Shown: positions 1 through 4,800 of the stretch, one piece after another
Layout: every line of letters begins with the position of its first letter
Position numbering within the stretch: position 1 is the stretch's first letter
DNA from: Colivivens sp963645405
GTDB taxonomy: Bacteria > Bacteroidota > Bacteroidia > Bacteroidales > Bacteroidaceae
Length of the DNA: 7,378 bases
Reading direction: 5' to 3'
Assembly: GCA_963645405.1 (NCBI GenBank)
Contig: CAVISR010000099.1
Location: forward strand, 1 to 7,378
Notes under the pieces: generated by a model
Database searches by the model: none
Seen by the model: the letters and a program-made list of their open reading frames with translations, nothing else
Told to the model about the DNA's origin: nothing
Program-made: the position numbers and the translations under genes

Positions 1-910
1 GTTTCACCGTTGCCGGCGTACTCCCCAGGTGGGATGCTTAACGCTTTCGCTTGGCGGCGTACACTTAAAGCGCGCACCGCGAGCATCCATCGTTTACTGT
101 GCGGACTACCAGGGTATCTAATCCTGTTTGATACCCGCACCTTCGAGCCTCAGCGTCAGTAACGCTCTGGACGGCTGCCTTCGCAATCGGAGTTCTTCGT
201 GATATCTAAGCATTTCACCGCTACACCACGAATTCCACCGTCCCTGTGTGCACTCAAGGAAAACAGTTTCAACTGCACATCCACGGTTGAGCCGCGGCAT
301 TTCACAGCTGACTTGTTCTCCCGCCTACGCTCCCTTTAAACCCAATGAATCCGGATAACGCTCGGACCTTCCGTATTACCGCGGCTGCTGGCACGGAATT
401 AGCCGGTCCTTATTCGTGCGGTACATGCAACAGGCAACACGTTGCCTTCTTTATTCCCGCATAAAAGCAGTTTACAACCCATAGGGCCGTCTTCCTGCAC
501 GCTACTTGGCTGGTTCAGGCTTCCGCCCATTGACCAATATTCCTCACTGCTGCCTCCCGTAGGAGTTTGGTCCGTGTCTCAGTACCAATGTGGGGGACCT
601 TCCTCTCAGAACCCCTATCCATCGTTGGATTGGTGGGCCGTTACCCCGCCAACTTCCTAATGGAACGCATCCCCATCATACGCCGGCCGAAGCCTTTAGC
701 CGGAGGGCCATGCAGCTCCCCGGCACCATCATGTATTAATCCTCATTTCTAAGGGCTGTCCATGTGCGCATGGCAGGTTGGATACGCGTTACTCACCCAT
801 CCGCCGGTCGTCGGCGCAGAAAGCAAGCTTCCTGCCCGTTACCCCTCGACTTGCATGTGTTAAGCCTGTAGCTAGCGTTCATCCTGAGCCAGGATCAAAC
901 TCTTCATCCT
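1..910 (-). rRNA. rrs: 16S ribosomal RNA, 5' part (3' end cut by window edge)
   Basis: Small-subunit rRNA, the RNA core of the 30S ribosomal subunit. Read on the minus strand, it shows the universal 16S landmarks in the right order and spacing: the 5' AGAGTTTGATCCTGGCTCAG site (884-903), the ACTCCTACGGGAGGCAGC site (549-566), the GTGCCAGCAGCCGCGGTAA 530-loop region (376-394) and ATTAGATACCCTGGTAGTCC (103-122). Counting back from the first landmark puts the equivalent of E. coli position 1 near 910. The left edge falls near E. coli position 908, so about 60% of the gene is present (V1 to V4 and into the V5 area). The variable regions look like Bacteroidales, probably Prevotellaceae, by recall rather than alignment. 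No internal disruption is visible. The 3' part, spacer tRNAs, 23S and 5S would lie beyond the left edge. The mature 5' end is accurate to a few bases only. Confidence 0.97.
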
Positions 911-961
911 ATTTTTATATCTTGGAACTTGCCAGTCCATTTCCGGACCGGTTCGTCCGTC

Positions 962-981
962 TTGTCTGATTTTGTCTGATT
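962..981. repeat. Perfect tandem 10-bp duplication in the rRNA leader
   Basis: Two adjacent identical copies of ttgtctgatt (962-971 and 972-981). On the transcribed strand this reads AATCAGACAA twice. It sits about 50 nt upstream of mature 16S. Function is unknown; it may simply be a replication-slippage duplication in an unconstrained part of the leader. Confidence 0.85.
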
Positions 982-1104
982 GCCCGGGACGCTCCGCCTT
1001 TTATCGAATCCATTCTGTTTTTTCCTTGTCTCACCTTTCTGTTGGCAACTCCGCTTCAACCGCTATGGTTTCGGCTCGGATGCCGGATTGACGTATATGC
1101 TTGT

Positions 1105-1132
1105 CGGTCCTGTTTTCTTTCGTCAAGGACCG
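1105..1132 (-). other. Leader hairpin, 7-bp perfect stem
   Basis: cggtcct (1105-1111) is the exact inverse of aggaccg (1126-1132), with a 14-nt loop. In the transcript it lies about 25 nt downstream of the boxA-like site. No T-tract follows it, so it is not an intrinsic terminator. It is plausibly a structural element of the rRNA leader. Confidence 0.55.
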
Positions 1133-1156
1133 CTGCCTTGTTGCTTGTCTTCCAGT

Positions 1157-1169
1157 CTGTCAAAGAACT
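1157..1169 (-). promoter_or_regulatory. boxA-like antitermination site of the rRNA leader
   Basis: On the transcribed strand this reads AGTTCTTTGACAG. It resembles the E. coli rrn boxA (TGCTCTTTAACA) at nine or so aligned positions, and it lies about 50 nt after the predicted transcription start, where rRNA boxA elements are found. In E. coli, boxA RNA is bound by NusB-NusE and protects the untranslated rRNA transcript from Rho. The assignment rests on similarity and position. I recall a very similar TTCTTTGACA stretch upstream of 16S in other Bacteroidales, which would fit conservation. Confidence 0.6.
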
Positions 1170-1222
1170 ATTCTTCTGTGCTCCCGGAGGCCGTCTGTGA
1201 CCTTCATTTCCGAAAGCGAGTG

Positions 1223-1253
1223 CAAAGTTACTGCCTTTTCCCGAACCGGCAAA
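1223..1253 (-). promoter_or_regulatory. rRNA operon promoter, Bacteroidota type
   Basis: On the minus strand TTTG (-33 box, plus-strand 1250-1253) is followed after exactly 19 nt by TAACTTTG (-7 box, plus-strand 1223-1230). This matches the established Bacteroides consensus TTTG-N19-TAnnTTTG recognised by the primary sigma factor of this phylum. The sequence just after the -7 box is CACTCGC, and transcription should begin about 1217-1220. The promoter points into 16S, about 310 nt away. Two long A-tracts directly upstream on this strand (1265-1272 and 1286-1294) could act like an UP element or bend the DNA. No second promoter of this form was found between here and the terminator. Confidence 0.85.
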
Positions 1254-1255
1254 AC

Positions 1256-1294
1256 TTTTCCGAGTTTTTTTTCGTCCGACACGCATTTTTTTTT
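1256..1294 (-). promoter_or_regulatory. Phased A-tracts upstream of the rRNA promoter (UP-like)
   Basis: Plus-strand T-runs at 1256-1259 (4 nt), 1265-1272 (8 nt) and 1286-1294 (9 nt) are A-tracts on the promoter strand. Their centres are about 11 and 21.5 bp apart, close to one and two helical turns, so they should curve the DNA in one direction. A-rich sequence just upstream of rRNA promoters is known to raise promoter strength through RNA polymerase alpha-subunit contacts in other bacteria; that role here is inference. Confidence 0.5.
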
Positions 1295-1513
1295 GAAACA
1301 AGGGCAGACTCCTTATTTATATTATGCGCGCGCAAGGGAAAAACACGGATTTTTGACATGAATAGCGCGGAAAACGGGGAAGTGGACTGGAGGCGGGAAA
1401 CAGGGGATTTTTCGTGGGACTAGAATGATTTTTTCTCGGACACGGAGGATTTTTCTCGCAAACATTAATCACCGTATAATGGGACGTTAATCCGGCATCA
1501 ATATTCTTCACCC

Positions 1514-1570
1514 CCACAGATAACACGGATACCACAGATTTTTCTTGAACCACGAATCTTCACGAATCTT
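1514..1570. repeat. Short tandem repeats with 9-bp and 10-bp units
   Basis: Three consecutive 9-bp units at 1514-1540 (ccacagata, acacggata, ccacagatt) are followed after 10 bp by two perfect 10-bp units of cacgaatctt (1551-1560 and 1561-1570). The two unit types share a c-a-c-(a/g)-g/a-a-t pattern, suggesting one degenerate repeat family. Similar CCACRGATTACACRGAT-type intergenic repeats recur, as I recall, in many Bacteroidota genomes. No protein-coding role is apparent. Confidence 0.7.
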
Positions 1571-1594
1571 ACTAATGCCATGCGGAGGGTGGAA

Positions 1595-1608
1595 GCGCAG
1601 AATTGCGC
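1595..1608. repeat. Small hairpin, 5-bp stem and 4-nt loop
   Basis: gcgca (1595-1599) is inverted as tgcgc (1604-1608) around the loop gaat. It lies immediately outside the 12-bp inverted repeat that bounds the main hairpin cluster and falls on the same approximate 27-30 bp spacing as the hairpins inside it. Confidence 0.55.
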
Positions 1609-1610
1609 GA

Positions 1611-1757
1611 ATAGGAGCCAGCTTTCTCCGAAAGCTCGTCGGTTACAATCGAGCACAGCTCGCAAATATTCAAATCGTTCGAGCGAAGCTCGCAATTGTT
1701 TGCCTCGTACTGATTCCCACGCTCGCTTTGACGCCCTCGGAGAGGGCTAGCTCCTAT
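1611..1757. repeat. 147-bp hairpin cluster bounded by 12-bp imperfect inverted repeats
   Basis: ataggagccagc (1611-1622) and gctagctcctat (1746-1757) are inverse copies matching at 11 of 12 positions. Between or overlapping them lie four hairpins with three-base loops: agctttc-tcc-gaaagct (1620-1636), cgagc-aca-gctcg (1650-1662), cgagc-gaa-gctcg (1680-1692) and gccctc-gga-gagggc (1733-1747). The two middle hairpins are also direct copies 30 bp apart (1649-1665 and 1679-1695, 15 of 17 identical). If folded as a single strand, the outer repeat could close a multi-branched structure, although it competes with the first and last hairpins for a few bases. No transposase, no clear target-site duplication and no coding potential are visible. 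It could be a MITE- or REP-like element, a structured RNA or a decayed repeat; the sequence alone does not decide. Confidence 0.6.
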
Positions 1758-1782
1758 CATTGCTCCTTGTGCAAGGGCCAAC

Positions 1783-1814
1783 AAAAAAAGAGCCCCCGGT
1801 GTGAGGACTCCTTT
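1783..1814 (-). terminator. Rho-independent terminator of the LRR-protein gene
   Basis: On the minus strand an AAAGGAGTCCTC arm pairs with GGGGGCTCTTTT across a 5-nt ACACC loop, giving up to 12 pairs including three G-T wobbles, and runs directly into seven T residues. It begins 83 nt after the stop codon of the large gene. It should end that transcript before the rRNA operon. The opposite orientation has only a short T-run (cttt) after the stem, so it is mainly one-directional. Confidence 0.85.
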
Positions 1815-1848
1815 GGTTTATTGGCAGCAAGTGTGCTGAATGCTTCAT

Positions 1849-1886
1849 ACATGCACTGTATGCATCTTAACACATGCACTGTATGC
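1849..1886. repeat. 15-bp direct repeat in the 3' UTR of the LRR-protein gene
   Basis: acatgcactgtatgc occurs at 1849-1863 and again, identical, at 1872-1886, with 8 bp between the copies (period 23 bp). The copy farther from the gene also forms a small hairpin with its flank: catac (1846-1850) and gtatg (1858-1862) around atgcact. Both copies lie between the stop codon and the terminator, so they would be in the 3' end of the mRNA. The function is unknown. Confidence 0.8.
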
Positions 1887-1897
1887 GCCTTCATCTC

Positions 1898-4800
1898 TTA
1901 CTTCACGATTTTCTTTCCGTTTACGATATAAACGCCACGTGGGAGGAGATTGAGGTCGGTGCCCATGTACATGCCGTCGACATTGTAGATGGCTGTCTGC
2001 GTGTCGAGAGACGGGTCTATTTCGATGTCGTCGATGGCTGTTATCTCTTCATCGTCGATGTAGAGGATTGGCTTTGCTCCGCTTGTGGTTGCCACCTTGA
2101 AGTATGCACGCAGACCATTCATAGTTGTGCCAGCCTTGGCGAGCTTCAACTTGCCGTCGCTGCCGAGGAAGTAAATGGCATTAGCATCAACAATCTTCAT
2201 CGGACTGAATGTTCCGAGGAAGTCGTAAGTGCCATTGAATGTGCGGAGTGTGTTGTTCATCTTCACGCCGGTGAAGGTCGGGTTGGCAATCTCAGTTGCT
2301 GGCTTCACGAGGTACGGCTCGCCTGCCTTCAGACTGTCTACCTTAGCAAAGCTGTAGACATTGCCGCTGACTCCTGAAAGACCGAGTACGCTTGCGCCTG
2401 CGAGCGGTGTGCCTTCAATCTTCGTGTCGAACGGTACACAGAATGTGTTCCATCCGCTGTTCTTGAGGGTGCGGGTGAGGGCAGCATTGACATACTCGCC
2501 GTTGTTCCCGGAGATGACGCTGCTGTTGTCAGCAGTTTCACTGAGAGAAACTGTGACATAATCCACAAGGTCTGAAGCGATGCCGGAAGTGGCAGTCGTC
2601 GCTTCCTTTGCCTGAACGTATGCAGTGAACGGCGCGATGGCTGTTGCATTATCGGAAGCGAGCAAGTTCCATTCTCCGGCAGTGCTCATTGTGATTGCCT
2701 TCATTCCTACTGCATCTGCATTGGCTATGGTGCTGAGCGTACCTGTCATGGCATAATTGGAAGAAGTGAACTGCTCTGTGCGTGCAGGCGTTGCCTCGAT
2801 GACTGTTGGAGCATCAAAGTCGAACTGCACATTATCAGCGTCGGCAGCGAGCACATATGGCTTGTTTGCCTCTACCTTTGCCACGCGCTTGAACGTCATC
2901 TTGCTGTCGCCGTCGCTGTACAGTTTGTAAGCCTTGACTCCATCTGGCACGTCTGCAGTGAACGGCAGGGTCAGTGCATATTTGCTGTCCTTGGCGAATG
3001 TGCGGTCGAAGCTGACTGACTTGGCTGTAAATGCCTTTGGCACATCGTAGTCACGGTCTGCAGTGAGGTTGTAGCGTGCGCACTGCAATGCTCCGCTTGC
3101 ACCATACACCACATTGTCAGCTGTCTGTGCGCCGAAGGATTCCGGCACATAGACGAGAGCGCCGCGATTGATGCCAAGCTTGTCAAGGTCGACAGTGAGG
3201 TCATCACATTCGGAGATGTCGAGCCAAGCAAGACTTGTGCAGTTGCTGAAGGCGCCATCCTCAATCTTGTTCATGGTTGATGGAAGCGCAATGTGCTGAA
3301 GCGCAGTCTGGTTCTCCAGTTCGGTAGATGACAGTTCGGTTATCCTACTCTTGCTCAACGTGCTCAAGTCCTTCAACTCGGAGAAGTCCTTGAACCATCC
3401 GCCGATATCGCCGACACTTGCAAGGTCGTCTTCCGAGGCTATTGCCTTGCTACCGTATGCGCAGAAGAGTGCGTCTTCGGCAAATACGTTGTTGATATTG
3501 TTGGCATGCCCCGTGTACTGAGTGTCTCCAGTGTAGTCGTCGAGCAAGTTCTTGCGGACGTACATGTTAATGTTCTTGTAGTTGCTTCCCTCAATCGGAT
3601 CATCGAAGGCATCGCTGCTGAGATCCGGTTTTGTCTCGCTGAGGAAGATTATCTTCGAGAGTTTGTCACAATCGCTGAACGACTGTTTTTCGATTGTTGT
3701 TGTCTTGTCGCCGACAACAAGTGTATTGAGCGAACTCGTGTTGTAGAATGCATATTGCCTTACAGTTGTGGCACTACTAGGTAGGATTACAGTCTCAAGG
3801 TGTTTGCAATCGTAAAACATTGCCATCGGCACCACATCATTGGTAGCTACGAAGAAATTGAATTCCAGCGACTGCCCATAGTAGAATTCTTCTCCATCTT
3901 CCTCCTCGCGGAAATAAGCGTCGTAGAGGTCGAGGTACTTCAGTCTTGAACTGTACACCGTTCTGTCGTAGGAGTCGCAGCCTCCGAGCACGCGTATCAC
4001 AGCCACATCTTTGCTGCCTATCGGGCCATTCAATTTCAGTCCGCTTATTGACGAGATGTCACCGCTTATCTCCCCTATCATGTGGCTTCCATCCATATTC
4101 ACGGTGAGATTGAGTTTGTCTGCCAGTGTATTGGGCTCGGTGAGAGTCACTTCAATGATGTTGCAATGCGAAGCACGATACCCCTGGATATGGTCAGCAT
4201 ACTGTGGCCAAGCCTTTCGATACATGTCTTCGTCGCCTTCGTTGACAATGATGACGAAGTCTGACGGCAGCGACTCAAAGGCGTCCTCAGCCAAAGTGGC
4301 GCAGCTGCTGTTGAGTGCATAGATTTTGTTCAGACTGCTGCAACCTATGAATGCGTCGGCAGAGATGCTCTTGAGTGAGTTGGGCAAAATAACCTCCTCG
4401 AGGTTCTGCATGTAGGAAAGGGAATTCTTTCCAAGACTTGTGACGGCTGTCATGTACAGTTCGTTAAACGAGTGTACGTTCTTGTTGCCGTTCATATATC
4501 CTGTGATGTCTGAAATGCCAGCAAGGTCGTTTGGCGTGAACACATGTTTCTTTGCCATCGCTCCAAGCACTTCCTTGTCTTTGAATAAGCTGAACACAGT
4601 GTCGACCGCTGTATAGTAGCTCAAGTTTCCGGCATACTGTTCCTCAGAGCCGTTTGGAGTAATCAACGTTGGTAAAGCCGCATCGCTGTCGAACGTAGCG
4701 AATACAACATCATGTAAACTGTATGTCTTTGTAATGGGCCATGCATCCTCGTCGGTCTCAGGTCTGTTTTCCGGCAGCATCACAAGGTATTGCATCTTCG

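Larger units (their letters stand above)
911..1218 (-). other. rRNA operon leader (pre-16S 5' region)
   Basis: The stretch of about 300 nt between the predicted transcription start and mature 16S. It has no credible coding sequence. It holds a boxA-like site near its start, a 7-bp hairpin with a 14-nt loop (1105-1132), a perfect tandem 10-bp duplication (962-981) and a small 5-bp hairpin (944-959) close to the mature 5' end. In bacterial rRNA operons this segment carries antitermination signals and the 5' half of the processing stem that pairs with sequence downstream of 16S. The pairing partner is outside the window, so the processing stem cannot be confirmed. The transcription start is inferred only from the promoter boxes. 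Confidence 0.75.
1254..1782. other. Gene-free intergenic region between terminator and rRNA promoter
   Basis: About 530 bp with no convincing coding sequence on either strand: short open frames cross it, but they run through hairpins and repeats and resemble no protein I know. From right to left it holds the hairpin cluster with its bounding inverted repeat (1595-1757), the 9-10 bp tandem repeats (1514-1570), repeated ATTTTTC motifs (1347-1458), a 10-bp alternating purine-pyrimidine palindrome tgcgcgcgca (1325-1334) and the A-tract region next to the rRNA promoter (1256-1294). It lies downstream of a strong terminator, so it is probably little transcribed on the minus strand. Confidence 0.7.

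Noticed and set aside
1..910. 16S fragment as an assembly chimera joined to unrelated sequence
   Set aside because: The promoter, boxA-like site and leader are in the correct order and spacing next to the 16S 5' end, so the junction is natural near 16S. A mis-join further out (beyond about 1300) cannot be excluded from sequence alone.
442..969. Open reading frames of about 60-70 codons on the plus strand
   Set aside because: They lie within or at the edge of 16S rRNA on the opposite strand; the rRNA fully explains the sequence.
980..1423. 147-codon open frame on the plus strand
   Set aside because: It runs antisense through the rRNA leader, promoter boxes and A-tracts. The Phe-rich translation comes from the T-runs and looks like no known protein.
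1459..1466. Second rRNA promoter with AATGTTTG as the -7 box (minus strand)
   Set aside because: The first base does not fit TAnnTTTG, and the position 19 nt upstream reads TAAC rather than TTTG.
1475..1480. TATAAT as a sigma-70 -10 box on the plus strand
   Set aside because: Bacteroidota use a different promoter consensus, no matching -35 or -33 box is present, and no plus-strand gene follows.
1649..1695. Two repeats 30 bp apart as a minimal CRISPR array
   Set aside because: Only two imperfect 17-bp copies with a 13-bp gap; unit and spacer lengths are too short, the units are hairpins of a larger cluster, and no cas gene is visible.
1611..1757. Integron attC site
   Set aside because: Outer inverted repeats and hairpins are suggestive, but I do not find properly placed GTTRRRY and RYYYAAC core sites, and no integrase or cassette genes are present.
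1545..1931. 128-codon open frame on the plus strand
   Set aside because: It crosses the hairpin cluster, the terminator and the end of the LRR-protein gene, with low-complexity composition and no recognisable domain.
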